Positions 26,822 to 36,620 of a DNA stretch of 38,369 nt are shown piece by piece (position 1 is the stretch's first letter; the number at the start of each line of letters is the position of its first letter). The DNA lies in IMG/VR virus record IMGVR_UViG_3300047560_001754, positions 1-38,369 of that record; one strand, written 5' to 3'. Both the position numbers and the translations under genes were made by a program. The notes below the pieces were generated by a model. That model saw only the letters and a program-made list of their open reading frames with translations, searched no databases and was not told the DNA's origin. Origin of the DNA: a virus.

Positions 26822-29774
26822 ATGTCAAGACTACTTCCCACGTAACTCCTAAGTCTGTCGAGCGACAAACCTTCTTCGTTCCGCCGATGTCAAAGATTGC
26901 ATACAACATTCCACCAAGGTGTGGATCGTAGCTCGTGTCTAGTACTTGCCCGACCTGCGGCGTCACGCTGTTGATTGTGCAGTTGGCGGCAGTAGTCCAC
27001 GTCGTCCCTTGATCTCGGCTTATCCTGTACTTTATGTTGCCTGGTGCTGCCGTAGTGCCATCATCATAAATAATGATGAGGAGACCACGGTTTGTGTCGC
27101 ACTCAAATCCAGCTGTGCCAGCAGTCACGGTGAGATAGTCTCCTTTGGTTGCGCCATTATCTGTTGTGTAACTTAGAGTAAACGTCGTCGTGTTTTTAAT
27201 CAGGATAAAGATATAGTCACCGACGTTTTCTGAATCGCGTAATTTTACGATGTTGCCTGAAGTTAAAACAGTGCCCGGCAATCTGTCAGTTAATGGGTTA
27301 TCTTGCCAACGTACGTTTATCTTCGTGGCTTTACCCAGCATCAAGAATCCCTTGTTTTTAAATGCCTCGATTGCAGAATATATTTCCTGCAAAACGTCAC
27401 GGAACCACGATCTATGGCGATGACTAGTATGTAACGGCGTCAGGTTCACGCTTTTCGTTAGATAGTCAACGTGATGGTTTGATTCTCCAAGCCCCCACGG
27501 TGTACCAGTAAAGTATCTACCCTCCGCATCTATTGTGGAGTCTGAACCACGGTTTGAGGCTCCACTAGTTAGAATAAGGTCAACCGTACCAGTCGATACG
27601 ATGTCACCCGCAGTGTCGAGTAATCCACCATGAGCAATACCGCGCAGTAGCGAAACGCCTCCAAGATACAAAGCACTATCTGTACCGCCGTTTATGTCGA
27701 ATGGGTCATATAGGTCTGGCGGAAAGTTGCCGTTTATTTTGTCAAACAAGGTCTGCGCTGTAATATTGCCGGTGACTTTGTGAGCATAGGTAAAGTCAGT
27801 ACCTGAAGTTGCATTCGGTGTAAGTAATGCGCCGCCGCCATACAGCCATGTAGCAAGCCCTGTATCACCGTTTAGGTAGCAATCACGCAGTGGTGGTTGT
27901 GATGCTGCACAGGTTCCACCACCAGGTTGTGCTACTGATCGCGTCATACTCCAACCAGGATGTCTTACAACGCTGTCGTCACTAGCATTGACCTCAGACG
28001 CCATCTGCGCAATGGTCAGCATTGTAACTGCATACGATGTTACACCTGTAGATCCACCAACAGTCATCTGCCAGTGGACGTCGGACTCTTCTTCGTTTCG
28101 TCCATCACGATCCTGTTGCCATAAACGACGGCCATAGAAGTAAGTAGTCGTGCCAGCTTCAGCAACTATCTGTGCCGTTTTGCGCTCGATAGCAGATGTA
28201 ACTGTATCTGGAACATATGTTGAATCCGTGTTTTTGTACTTAAGTGTGGTTGTGCCAATGTCGATGGCTCCGCTAGACACCCGTAACCTGCGGCATGAGG
28301 TAACTCCCCAATACGCACTATCAACGCTCTCAGAACCCGCAAAAGACGTGCTGGTCGTATTCTTACGAGGATAAGGATTATCTTTTGAATCTTTGTCTGG
28401 CATACTGCCAATTGAGTACGAATCGGGCGAACACAAGTCGAGCGTCACCGTTGCATAACTTGTTGTGGCGGCAGTAACATTCCAAGTCTTTGTGTTGTTA
28501 TGGAAATCGTGAAGTGTTATCTCGCCGGCAACACTTGTGCCTGACTGAGCTTTAACTTGTATGTCAAGGTAGCGGTAGCCAGACATACCCTCGTATGGCG
28601 TGTACGTCCTGTCGTTACCTGTACCAGAAATGGAACGGTTGTTAGTCTCGGTTACCGACCATCCGTTGAATCTCCAACCACGGAACATAACACGCGTTGC
28701 ACCACTGCCGTTGTCATCCCCATTGGTTGTCAGCGAACTACCCGACAAAGCAGCTGATATCCAAGTAGGAACGTCATTCAAAGACGTTGTCAAGTTACCG
28801 CTACCAGCAACAGGATCTGTAAGCGTTGTATACGCGCTGTAGTCATTGAACGTGTCATTGCCTGACCAACTACCAGAAGACGCTGTTACGTTACGAGAAC
28901 TACCGTCATATCCGGTGATTGCGACTGTTACGCTGTCCGGATATACACCATCCCATGCACGTATACGCCCAAACATTCCAACGCTTCTTGCGAGGCATAC
29001 GGTAGTGCTAATAGTTCCGCTACCAGTACGGTAAATACCGAACGCGTCTGCATCTCCTTCGAGAGACAACGACCACTCGGTAGCATCTTGCATACCTTTG
29101 TTTTGCGCATGTGTTATATCTGGAACGGTTGTGCCATTGACCTTAACATTGGTAACGCCAAAGTCATGCGTTTGTGGGCCAGTACAGAAACCTGTAGCAC
29201 TTAGTGTGGCTTTGTAGTTTGCTGTCTGACGTGTAGTAGAAACAGTACTAGTCGCAGTAACCGTTGACCCGCCAACCGAAAGGCTACATGTAGCTGTACT
29301 TCCTACCGTGCTTTTCTCGTACCAAGTATATGAAGTCTCTGCTGGGAATCTGGTTGGTGCAGATGTTGTACTGAAACCTACTTCAGCAATATCCCACAAC
29401 TTATCCGTACCAACACTTGCAGAAAATGCACCAGCAAACGTGGCCGATGCATCCACGTAATATAAAGTTGATGTGCCGGTGGCAACCGTAATAGTACTTG
29501 TTTGCGTAGCACCATGACCATTATTTACCGTAACGGCAGCACGTAATTCCCATCCCCATGTTGTCGTGTTTATGCCATAAACATACGTGCTTATGGTCAT
29601 AGTTCCAGAAAAACCTAAATGACCACTAAATGTAAACTCAGTACGCTTATCAAAGTATTGGTTGTCCCATGTTGGTGGGGCAATAATGCCGATTGGGTTG
29701 ACTAAAGTAACGGTCACACCTTGCGTGTGATCCATTGTTAGCGTTGATGTACGCGTACCGTCAATGTACGGCAT
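26820..29774 (-). CDS. Large tail fibre/receptor-binding protein with Asp-box repeats
   Basis: The 984-residue product is Thr/Ser/Gly-rich and beta-structured, as tail fibres are. The last ~100 residues contain two sialidase-type Asp-boxes, SRDQGTTW and STDLGVTW, typical of beta-propeller or BNR-like folds. Earlier parts hold many similar beta segments but no enzyme motif I recognise. It is the last gene of the tail operon, the usual place of receptor-binding proteins, and starts on the stop of the preceding gene. The Asp-boxes do not by themselves show sialidase activity. Confidence 0.7.
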   Translation of the reverse strand: MPYIDGTRTSTLTMDHTQGVTVTLVNPIGIIAPPTWDNQYFDKRTEFTFSGHLGFSGTMTISTYVYGINTTTWGWELRAAVTVNNGHGATQTSTITVATGTSTLYYVDASATFAGAFSASVGTDKLWDIAEVGFSTTSAPTRFPAETSYTWYEKSTVGSTATCSLSVGGSTVTATSTVSTTRQTANYKATLSATGFCTGPQTHDFGVTNVKVNGTTVPDITHAQNKGMQDATEWSLSLEGDADAFGIYRTGSGTISTTVCLARSVGMFGRIRAWDGVYPDSVTVAITGYDGSSRNVTASSGSWSGNDTFNDYSAYTTLTDPVAGSGNLTTSLNDVPTWISAALSGSSLTTNGDDNGSGATRVMFRGWRFNGWSVTETNNRSISGTGNDRTYTPYEGMSGYRYLDIQVKAQSGTSVAGEITLHDFHNNTKTWNVTAATTSYATVTLDLCSPDSYSIGSMPDKDSKDNPYPRKNTTSTSFAGSESVDSAYWGVTSCRRLRVSSGAIDIGTTTLKYKNTDSTYVPDTVTSAIERKTAQIVAEAGTTTYFYGRRLWQQDRDGRNEEESDVHWQMTVGGSTGVTSYAVTMLTIAQMASEVNASDDSVVRHPGWSMTRSVAQPGGGTCAASQPPLRDCYLNGDTGLATWLYGGGALLTPNATSGTDFTYAHKVTGNITAQTLFDKINGNFPPDLYDPFDINGGTDSALYLGGVSLLRGIAHGGLLDTAGDIVSTGTVDLILTSGASNRGSDSTIDAEGRYFTGTPWGLGESNHHVDYLTKSVNLTPLHTSHRHRSWFRDVLQEIYSAIEAFKNKGFLMLGKATKINVRWQDNPLTDRLPGTVLTSGNIVKLRDSENVGDYIFILIKNTTTFTLSYTTDNGATKGDYLTVTAGTAGFECDTNRGLLIIIYDDGTTAAPGNIKYRISRDQGTTWTTAANCTINSVTPQVGQVLDTSYDPHLGGMLYAIFDIGGTKKVCRSTDLGVTWEVVLT

Positions 29775-30022
29775 TAGGGTCTAGGTACGTCCGGGCCACC
29801 CGTGTATGAGTAACCATCCAAGATGTAAAAGTTTCCGCTTGCATCTTGTTGTACAAAATTCCAGTTAGGAGTGACGTACACAGGAAGCTCATGAAATGTC
29901 GCTACGTTGGCATTTAATTCACGCTCTGAGTTGAATCCAACCGTGCCATTAATCTGCCCCGTCAAGAACGACTGACGTTGCGCAGCTTGTTGCTGCATAT
30001 CTATCTGTGCTCGAATGTTCAT
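29774..30022 (-). CDS. Small tail-operon protein
   Basis: The 82-residue protein has a Gln-rich helical start (AQIDMQQQAAQRQSFLTGQI) and a short beta-like end (NFYILDGYSYTGGPDV). Its one-base overlaps with both neighbours show tight coupling with the fibre gene and the upstream 789-residue protein. It may be a connector or assembly protein for the tail tip; no family is recognised. Confidence 0.6.
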   Translation of the reverse strand: MNIRAQIDMQQQAAQRQSFLTGQINGTVGFNSERELNANVATFHELPVYVTPNWNFVQQDASGNFYILDGYSYTGGPDVPRP

Positions 30023-32391
30023 TAATACACCGTACTCACATAGTTTGATTCACAGCTATATTCAACCTTTGGTGCAACGATACCACCACTGTCACGGCTG
30101 ATAATGACCGTGCGACGCTTCATATAGAGGTCATCGTAGTCTGTATCAACACCATTGACCATGAGCATACGGCAACGAGCACCAGGTTGAAAACCATCGA
30201 CATAGTAGAAGGAACATACCTTTAGTTGGAAACGACGTTGTGCCGCTGCATCATACACACGCCTTGACATCTTTAGAATGTCAGATGGCTCAAGGTAGGG
30301 AACAAAGATAGGCATTGATGTAATGATGCGTCCGAGATAGTCAGGACTACTAGCATTAAAGATACTGTCTCGGTTAATCAGAGGATGTGCAGCAGGTACG
30401 CGAGCTGCATCATTCTGTGCGGTAGTAGTACCAACCCCATTGATGTAGTTTGTTTCCGGTGGCTGTACGTTTATTGAGTACACCTTTGGTGACTCTCCTA
30501 CGCATATCTTATTCGTTGCTATGTTGTGGTCAGCAGGATTCGGTACGAACTTCCAAATGGTAGCGGCATTGTGTGCTGGCTTTTGTTCTAACACCCATTT
30601 GTAGTTGACCTGATCCCAGCGCAATCGGTATTCAATAAACTGCTTACGCAACAGCATAAGTAACTGACGGATAATCTTGTCTCCACGATCACCAGTCTTT
30701 GTACCGTGACGCCAGCTCTGACCACGAGGTGGCACAGGAACCGTTGTATTGACTGCATCTGCTGGAAGGTCTACCGTTGGGATAGGGTCATAACCAGCCG
30801 CATTCAACACGTTATTGATTGCACTGCCAACAGTATTTCCATCAAAAGCCGTGTGTAGGTATTGGTTGATTTCGTTGAACCTACCAATTTCACTTGTGAG
30901 TTCCCAGTCTGCTTCATAACGATATGCAAAGCTGTTTGTGCCGGCATTATCAAGGTACACATCACAAGAACCTAAACGCGCCCATCCTGTCTGTTGCACA
31001 ACCCATGTAGGTGATGCAACCGTAGGGTCATCTGTGCGCTCAATCTTGTAAGTAGTGTCACCGCGCTCTACAATGGCAATCTCAGCCTGTGTTGTATGCG
31101 TCGCACGTAACCGGCCACCACCATATGCCAAGTCATCGTCAAAGAACTCTAGGTGCGAATAACGGTCAATGAGAACTGGCGTTGTTGATCGCGTTACTCT
31201 AAGGTTGTCCCACCGCAAGTACACACCGTACAACATAGGAGTGTAAACAGCATTGGACGTAGACAGCATCACCTTGTGCCTAAAGAATCTATCTGTACCT
31301 ACGTCATATGTTCCGACATCTTGATCCACCAATGAAACACTAGCAGATGTAGATGCGTTTGTCTGATATGCGCCAACTACATGGCTTGCAGGTGATGTCG
31401 CAGGAATGTAACCAGGGTCATATATCTGCGTCAAGAATCGGTAACCGCTTCCACCTTCTGCTGTGACTGGATATCGAATGCGGTGTATAGCGTAATGGTA
31501 TGTGAGATTCAGAAAATCTGGATTGAAACCGATTTCGAGTTTTCCGGCATCAACTACATAAGGATTTCCACTTGCAGTACGCAATGGGACTTGCACGAGT
31601 TTTCCTGCAATAGACTTTGAATCTGCGGATGACTTAAAACTTTTTTGTACCGTTGACTTTGTAGTATGGTTCGTAATTAATACGCCCATCTGCGGAATCG
31701 GGATAATCGACAATGTCTGCCATTTACCCGTCATCTCCGTGATGGAACCAATATCAAACGTATCTACTAGTGTAGCTGTTGTATACACACCAGATACTGG
31801 ATCGTCGTACCAGTACACTGAGCACTTGCCTGTAAAGTCAATGTGAATGCCAAGTTTCTCAATGGCAATAAACAAACAGTTGCGATACTTGTTTGTCATC
31901 ACCTCGCGACTGGCAATCTTCCAGTTGATGACAAAACCTTCATCTCTGTATGTATTCGCACCTGTAGCGGTTTGCATTCCAATCCGAATAATGTCGTTTG
32001 CATAACCACTGGTTGTAACGTACTTCGGCACATGCACTGCTCCAGTAAGTGCCGGCATAAGTTTTGTCCCAAGAGTAGGTGTTTCAGATGCTAAAAACTT
32101 ACCGTTGAATGCTGGATCTCCACCATCACCATGCCACATTAATTCCCAATATGGCTCATCTCGTGTAATGACTGATTCGTCATACCAGTGTGTTGCAGTT
32201 GACCAATCCGCAGATAAGAAGCTTGGCTTTAACATCATCATGCCAGTGATGGGCTCTTGCCAAGTCTGCTCGTCATCGCTTGACTTGATGTACTGTGTGA
32301 TGTTTGTACCAAACGGCGACTGTGCAAAACCTGGACGTTGCGTCATTCGGTTCTCTACATCAAACGTTATGCGCCATTGTGGAATAGGCAT
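30022..32391 (-). CDS. Large tail-tip/baseplate protein
   Basis: The 789-residue product is Trp/Tyr-rich and beta-structured from its start (MPIPQWRITFDVENRMTQRP). It directly follows the tape measure gene and precedes the fibre. That is the position of distal tail, hub or tail-associated proteins. A lectin-like middle (e.g. GYANDIIRIGMQTATGANTY) and a C-terminal part reminiscent of hub proteins (GRIITSMPIFVPYLEPSDIL) are suggestive only. No enzymatic motif is visible. Confidence 0.65.
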   Translation of the reverse strand: MPIPQWRITFDVENRMTQRPGFAQSPFGTNITQYIKSSDDEQTWQEPITGMMMLKPSFLSADWSTATHWYDESVITRDEPYWELMWHGDGGDPAFNGKFLASETPTLGTKLMPALTGAVHVPKYVTTSGYANDIIRIGMQTATGANTYRDEGFVINWKIASREVMTNKYRNCLFIAIEKLGIHIDFTGKCSVYWYDDPVSGVYTTATLVDTFDIGSITEMTGKWQTLSIIPIPQMGVLITNHTTKSTVQKSFKSSADSKSIAGKLVQVPLRTASGNPYVVDAGKLEIGFNPDFLNLTYHYAIHRIRYPVTAEGGSGYRFLTQIYDPGYIPATSPASHVVGAYQTNASTSASVSLVDQDVGTYDVGTDRFFRHKVMLSTSNAVYTPMLYGVYLRWDNLRVTRSTTPVLIDRYSHLEFFDDDLAYGGGRLRATHTTQAEIAIVERGDTTYKIERTDDPTVASPTWVVQQTGWARLGSCDVYLDNAGTNSFAYRYEADWELTSEIGRFNEINQYLHTAFDGNTVGSAINNVLNAAGYDPIPTVDLPADAVNTTVPVPPRGQSWRHGTKTGDRGDKIIRQLLMLLRKQFIEYRLRWDQVNYKWVLEQKPAHNAATIWKFVPNPADHNIATNKICVGESPKVYSINVQPPETNYINGVGTTTAQNDAARVPAAHPLINRDSIFNASSPDYLGRIITSMPIFVPYLEPSDILKMSRRVYDAAAQRRFQLKVCSFYYVDGFQPGARCRMLMVNGVDTDYDDLYMKRRTVIISRDSGGIVAPKVEYSCESNYVSTVY

Positions 32392-34319
32392 TAGCCAATA
32401 CCTACATTCATCATGTTATTTCTACTTGCCATGTACATCTCAAGTTCGATTGCAGATACAGCACCAGATGCTCTCGGGCCACCACCGATGATGCTTGATG
32501 CTAATAAGGTCATAGCCACAGTTGCATTGTTTAACGCTTTGGTGTTTTCGTCTATGGCTTTTGACGGTAACTTACTTGGGTCTTCGGAAGTTAGGTATGC
32601 AGCTGCACCACCAATTAAGGTACCTGCGATTGTTCCAACGACATTGCCTATTACAGGTACTGCGGAACCTATAAGGTTACCAATCATTGCACCAGATGCT
32701 GCCCCACCAAGAGTATTTTGCAATCGCGTACTTTGTGCCATTGCTTTTTCATTACCGATCAAGTTAGCTTGCTGATTAGCCAGAGACTGCGAAGCAAGTA
32801 CACCACCAAACATCAACACGCCCGACATTATGTTTCCTATGGCATTTGGGTTGTTGGTCATGTAGTTGTTTATTCCGGCATTCATTGCTGTCATTCTGCC
32901 TTGAATTCCAGCACTCACTTTTTGCATAGGAGTAAGCGGAGCAGGTGGAGGAATTGGAACCCATTTACCATTAACGTATTGGTTAGCCGCCAAAAACGCT
33001 GGATTCATCTGCCCGGACATCTGAGCATATGAACTTAAGTACATAGGAATACTAGCGGCGGATCCCATAGTAGCTGACGCCATGCCGCGTGCTTGTGCAA
33101 CTTGGATACTGCTAGTAAAACTATTGAGACTCGCGATGAACGCATCCAGGCCTGACTTTGCTGTTATAAATGCATTCTTCAAATACCCAAATGTACTGAC
33201 CAGTAAAATCATTCCGGGTATGCCAAGTGTTGCGGTATTCAGTTTTCCAATAGTGCCCATAACGTCCGACAGCAGGTTTAGTCCTCCAAGAGCTACATTT
33301 AGTCCCTTGCCACTAGTACCCATAAGCATTGACTGAGCACTTTCGGAAACTCTTTGTGTTACTGATGCCATGTCAGTACGACCAAGGGCACGACTTGATC
33401 CTCCAAACTCGGCTTGTAATGCAGCATTGATTTCAGCGACACCGCGAGAACCACGTCCACTGATGCGAGATTGCAAGAACATTGTTGCTTCTTGCTCATT
33501 CTCAAATCTTCGTCCAGCCATACGCTCTGCCGTTTGGCGTAATGGCATACCGGAACGTACAAGGCCAAGTAACGTATCGGAATCTATCGCCCTTGGATTC
33601 ATACGAATCTTTGCAATAAACTCAGCAATATCTCTTAATTCACTGGCTCCGCCACCAGTAGCCGCAACAGCATCTGCAAGTGTAGTTAACTGAGGTATTA
33701 ACTGGTTACCTGGAGTACCCATTGCAAGCATCTTGCGGCCAATGCCTGAAAAGTCTTCGACTCCAAATGGTGTTTCCATTGCCAACTGTTGCAGTTGTCC
33801 AGCAATCTGTGCACCTTGCCGAGTGTCCTTCATAAGTGCGCTGATGCCGGATTGAATACCACCTAAGTTTGCAGCCATTGTGAAACCAGTAACGGTTCCA
33901 ACCATCTGACCAATATCTTTCAATCCATACATCGCACTATGGATAGCACTTACAGCATTTAGGATAGGGCTACTAAAACCTATAGCGAAGGACGAACCGA
34001 CAGATTGGCCAACCTGCGTCATTGAGGACGTACTACCCATGCTTTGTCGCATACGAGATTGCAACCTAGCCATAGACTGCGCTTGCTCGCGTTCAGCCGC
34101 CGCGAATGCGTTTCGGAATGTGTCCTGTAGACCAGTAGAAAAGGCTTGGTACTGTGCTCTAAAACCAGCGGAAAGTGTTTGATTGATTGATGAGGACATG
34201 CCCGCACCCATGCGATTGAACGCACTGGTAGCGCGGGCCATAGCGTTGTTCAGTGATGCTTCAAACCTAGTGACGTCTACATCAATAAGGATTTTAATGT
34301 CGCCGAGTTCTGTTGCCAC
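32391..34319 (-). CDS. Tail tape measure protein
   Basis: The 642-residue product starts with GTG at 34319 behind GAGGAAAAATTCA. The first ~130 residues are coiled-coil-like (FEASLNNAMARATSAFNRMG). A conserved tape-measure segment follows (TRQGAQIAGQLQQLAMETPF, GLVRSGMPLRQTAERMAGRR), then hydrophobic stretches (GKLNTATLGIPGMILLVSTF, GAASGAMIGNLIGSAVPVIG). It spans the tail lumen and sets tail length; its size suggests a tail of roughly 90-100 nm by the usual 1.5 A per residue rule. It lies just after the tail assembly chaperone. Confidence 0.88.
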   Translation of the reverse strand: MATELGDIKILIDVDVTRFEASLNNAMARATSAFNRMGAGMSSSINQTLSAGFRAQYQAFSTGLQDTFRNAFAAAEREQAQSMARLQSRMRQSMGSTSSMTQVGQSVGSSFAIGFSSPILNAVSAIHSAMYGLKDIGQMVGTVTGFTMAANLGGIQSGISALMKDTRQGAQIAGQLQQLAMETPFGVEDFSGIGRKMLAMGTPGNQLIPQLTTLADAVAATGGGASELRDIAEFIAKIRMNPRAIDSDTLLGLVRSGMPLRQTAERMAGRRFENEQEATMFLQSRISGRGSRGVAEINAALQAEFGGSSRALGRTDMASVTQRVSESAQSMLMGTSGKGLNVALGGLNLLSDVMGTIGKLNTATLGIPGMILLVSTFGYLKNAFITAKSGLDAFIASLNSFTSSIQVAQARGMASATMGSAASIPMYLSSYAQMSGQMNPAFLAANQYVNGKWVPIPPPAPLTPMQKVSAGIQGRMTAMNAGINNYMTNNPNAIGNIMSGVLMFGGVLASQSLANQQANLIGNEKAMAQSTRLQNTLGGAASGAMIGNLIGSAVPVIGNVVGTIAGTLIGGAAAYLTSEDPSKLPSKAIDENTKALNNATVAMTLLASSIIGGGPRASGAVSAIELEMYMASRNNMMNVGIG

Positions 34320-34421
34320 TGAATTTTTCCTCTTGTTCTTTTTTCATCCGAGCGTACTCTTTTTGCTCCATCTGCTCAAGTTCAATCAGATCAAGCAAGG
34401 CAAAGTATGGAAGGTCTACCT

Positions 34422-34856
34422 CTAAGGGGTGTCTTCTCCAGTGCTTGGAGCACACTCGGACGATGAGTTTTTTAGGTCGTTAGGTTTTGACCCACGTACC
34501 TGACTCAAACCAGTAAAGGACTCATTAAACGTACGGAACAGATAGTCAAAACAGTCCATATGATTCTGAGCTATCCACGTATAAAATAATGCAGTCGGCC
34601 ATTCCTCAGAAGGTAGTGGTTTCTCATGCGCTGTTGCCATTGCACAGATGTCCATAGCCAAAGGAAATGGGATGTCAGGATAACGCTTTATAAGTTCTTG
34701 AGCGTCCATACTTGATTGATAAATCTGAGGTACACCTGGACGACGCCATGTAAGGATAACCTTATCGTCATCAGACCCAAGCCAGTCAGTTACATCAACC
34801 TCTACTGTAGGACGCTCATATTTAGGAGCGTTTTGAACAATGTCACCTAGTTTCAT
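34422..34856 (-). CDS. Tail assembly chaperone (with -1 frameshift extension)
   Basis: The in-frame product is 144 residues (EVDVTDWLGSDDDKVILTWR, LAMDICAMATAHEKPL, FYTWIAQNHMDCFDYLF), a typical gpG-like chaperone. The slippery heptamer A-AAA-AAC (34473-34467) is in the right register. After a -1 slip the frame stays open to TAA at 34294 and encodes KKLIVRVCSKHWRRHPLEVD followed by LPYFALLDLIELEQMEQKEY, an extension like gpGT-type proteins. The long form would be ~187 residues and overlaps the tape measure start. No clear ribosome site precedes the ATG. Confidence 0.8.
   Translation of the reverse strand: MKLGDIVQNAPKYERPTVEVDVTDWLGSDDDKVILTWRRPGVPQIYQSSMDAQELIKRYPDIPFPLAMDICAMATAHEKPLPSEEWPTALFYTWIAQNHMDCFDYLFRTFNESFTGLSQVRGSKPNDLKNSSSECAPSTGEDTP
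34467..34473 (-). other. -1 slippery site AAAAAAC
   Basis: Codons CTA-AAA-AAC place the heptamer in the X-XXY-YYZ register. The -1 frame downstream is open for 57 codons and fills the 100 bases between chaperone and tape measure genes. Confidence 0.8.
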
Positions 34857-34874
34857 ATAGTCAGTTTACTATAC

Positions 34875-35345
34875 TTATGGAGGTGTTATTGCACCTGTCC
34901 AACCTGTGGTATCAGCCATGCCATCCAACTCGATGTCCTCAATCAGTGGGTTACCTTGATCGGTACTCATTCGAAAACTTCGAATAACTCCGACAAAGTC
35001 TTGATAGGTAGCGAGTGCACCGTTATTCTTGATGCGAACATACCCAACATAACCTACTGGTGAATACACAGTAAGACCACGGATTGCAGACAAGTTAGAG
35101 ACGTTGTCAGCGTTGTACGTGGTTACCATACGCAAGCGAACCATTTGTTGCCTGTTGAAATAGCGACGCTTGATACCTGCTGCACCACCAGCATTGACGG
35201 AATCAAATTCGTCGCTATACTCAACCGACCGGCTCACACCGATGATTTGGCTATTGGCGGAAAAAGTGGGAGCTGCTCCCGTCGGTGAATATGGAAGTGC
35301 TGACACCCATATCTGTACCGACATATCCTCCATAATCAATGCCAT
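34875..35345 (-). CDS. Major tail tube protein, copy B
   Basis: The 156-residue product shares its start (MALIMEDMSV), the central DEFDSVNAGGAAGIKRRYFN and the late RMSTDQGNPLIEDIELD with the adjacent gene at 35348. Position before the chaperone and tape measure genes, size and beta-rich sequence fit the tail tube. AAGGAGCATAACT precedes the ATG. It is a diverged duplicate. Confidence 0.75.
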   Translation of the reverse strand: MALIMEDMSVQIWVSALPYSPTGAAPTFSANSQIIGVSRSVEYSDEFDSVNAGGAAGIKRRYFNRQQMVRLRMVTTYNADNVSNLSAIRGLTVYSPVGYVGYVRIKNNGALATYQDFVGVIRSFRMSTDQGNPLIEDIELDGMADTTGWTGAITPP

Positions 35346-35347
35346 AG

Positions 35348-35815
35348 TTATGCTCCTTGGCTGGCAGAGTATGAACCCCAGTCTGCCATGAGGTCAATTT
35401 CCATTTCCTCAATGAGAGGATTACCTTGGTCAGTAGACATGCTCATACGTCGCATAACACCTTCAAAGCTACGCGATGGCGTAAGCGTTGAGTTGTTCTT
35501 GACCGTAATCTTGATGTTGTAAAGACCAAGTGTGTATGTCGTCAAAGACTTTGCTTGCGGGATGTTTAGGACGTTGTTTGCGTTATACGTGACAACACCA
35601 CGAATGCGAATCATCTGGTTACGGTTGAAGTAACGGCGTTTAATACCCGTTGCTCCACCAGCGTTTACAGAGTCAAACTCATCCGTAATCTCAATTGATC
35701 GCGCTACTCCAAGGTAAGCATATGTGGGCGCAGCAGTCCAAACTGGTGCAGTACCCGGAGTATACGCATCACCAATTGTGAAGGTGATCGACATATCCTC
35801 AAGAATCAGTGCCAT
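35348..35815 (-). CDS. Major tail tube protein, copy A
   Basis: The 155-residue product is the partner of copy B (MALILEDMSI, DEFDSVNAGGATGIKRRYFN, SMSTDQGNPLIEEMEIDLM). AGGAGAAAATA precedes the ATG, a stronger ribosome site than that of copy B. The copies are most alike in two blocks and differ in the rest, so they are not a recent duplication. One may form the tube and the other a tube-cap or decoration. Confidence 0.78.
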   Translation of the reverse strand: MALILEDMSITFTIGDAYTPGTAPVWTAAPTYAYLGVARSIEITDEFDSVNAGGATGIKRRYFNRNQMIRIRGVVTYNANNVLNIPQAKSLTTYTLGLYNIKITVKNNSTLTPSRSFEGVMRRMSMSTDQGNPLIEEMEIDLMADWGSYSASQGA

Positions 35816-35824
35816 TATTTTCTC

Positions 35825-36241
35825 CTATAGGTTACTGACGTATATCCGCCAGGTTCGTCCAACTGTACGCCAATAAACCTGTCCATCGCCTAGTTCAATC
35901 GTGGAAGGAACTACACCTGATGATCGGCATATCACGCGATACCCACTGTACGTCTCGTTCGCATTTATTAATGCAGTATCTATCACATCCATAGCGTTGT
36001 ACATGGCGTCATCGTCTTGTCCTGTAAAACCCACGACTAGTACGTGAAATTCTATAAATGCACCTTGCCGGTAGCCAGCTTCTAAGTCATAGCCACCAAT
36101 TTCCTCAATGATGACATATGGACTACGAGCATCTTGTACGGCTAGGTCTTGATAAATACCACTGACATAATTAAGCACAGTGGAAGCGTTTAACTTACTG
36201 TTTATCCATTGCCTAGCCAAACGTGGCTCATAGATACTCAA
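35825..36241 (-). CDS. Tail terminator/completion protein (DUF3168-like)
   Basis: The 138-residue product (SPYVIIEEIGGYDLEAGYRQ, FIEFHVLVVGFTGQDDDAMY) has the pattern and position of tail-terminator proteins such as DUF3168 members, which cap the tail tube and join it to the head. It lies between the gp10-like gene (4-base overlap) and the tail tube genes. Confidence 0.72.
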   Translation of the reverse strand: MSIYEPRLARQWINSKLNASTVLNYVSGIYQDLAVQDARSPYVIIEEIGGYDLEAGYRQGAFIEFHVLVVGFTGQDDDAMYNAMDVIDTALINANETYSGYRVICRSSGVVPSTIELGDGQVYWRTVGRTWRIYVSNL

Positions 36242-36618
36242 GGTAATACCTGCTTAATTGTGTCACGTACAATGCGTTCTACATTGTCCTTTTGCTCTAC
36301 CATTGCTTTGATTAAGAATGGATTACCGGGAAACGCAACAATCGGTGCTCGGTGTCCATTGTGCAAAAAGATAGCGTAATGCACGTTGTTACCAACCCAG
36401 TTTGTTCCTTGTGGGTCTGCAATAACCTCGGCTACAAACTTACTGATTTTACGACCACGAATACTTTGTACCAAGCGACCAGATGCAATGTTTGTACTAG
36501 CATGACGTTTAGCACTCTCTGCTACCGTTTGTGCAGCTGGACGTAAGCCAGAAGCAACGCCACTCTTTATGCTAAGTGACACCGATCTTACGTTGCTAGT
36601 GGCTTCTATGTACTTCAT
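36238..36618 (-). CDS. HK97 gp10-like head-tail protein
   Basis: The 126-residue basic product has the family's signature GTNWVGNNVHYAIFLHNGHR and PGNPFLIKAMVEQK, with a helical N-terminus (GLRPAAQTVAESAKRHA). HK97 gp10-type proteins act in tail completion near the head-tail joint. It overlaps the terminator-like gene by 4 bases. Confidence 0.82.
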   Translation of the reverse strand: MKYIEATSNVRSVSLSIKSGVASGLRPAAQTVAESAKRHASTNIASGRLVQSIRGRKISKFVAEVIADPQGTNWVGNNVHYAIFLHNGHRAPIVAFPGNPFLIKAMVEQKDNVERIVRDTIKQVLP

Positions 36619-36620
36619 GT

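Noticed and set aside
26820-29774. Sialidase activity of the fibre
   Set aside because: Asp-boxes alone mark a fold; the catalytic Arg triad and Tyr/Glu of sialidases could not be identified.
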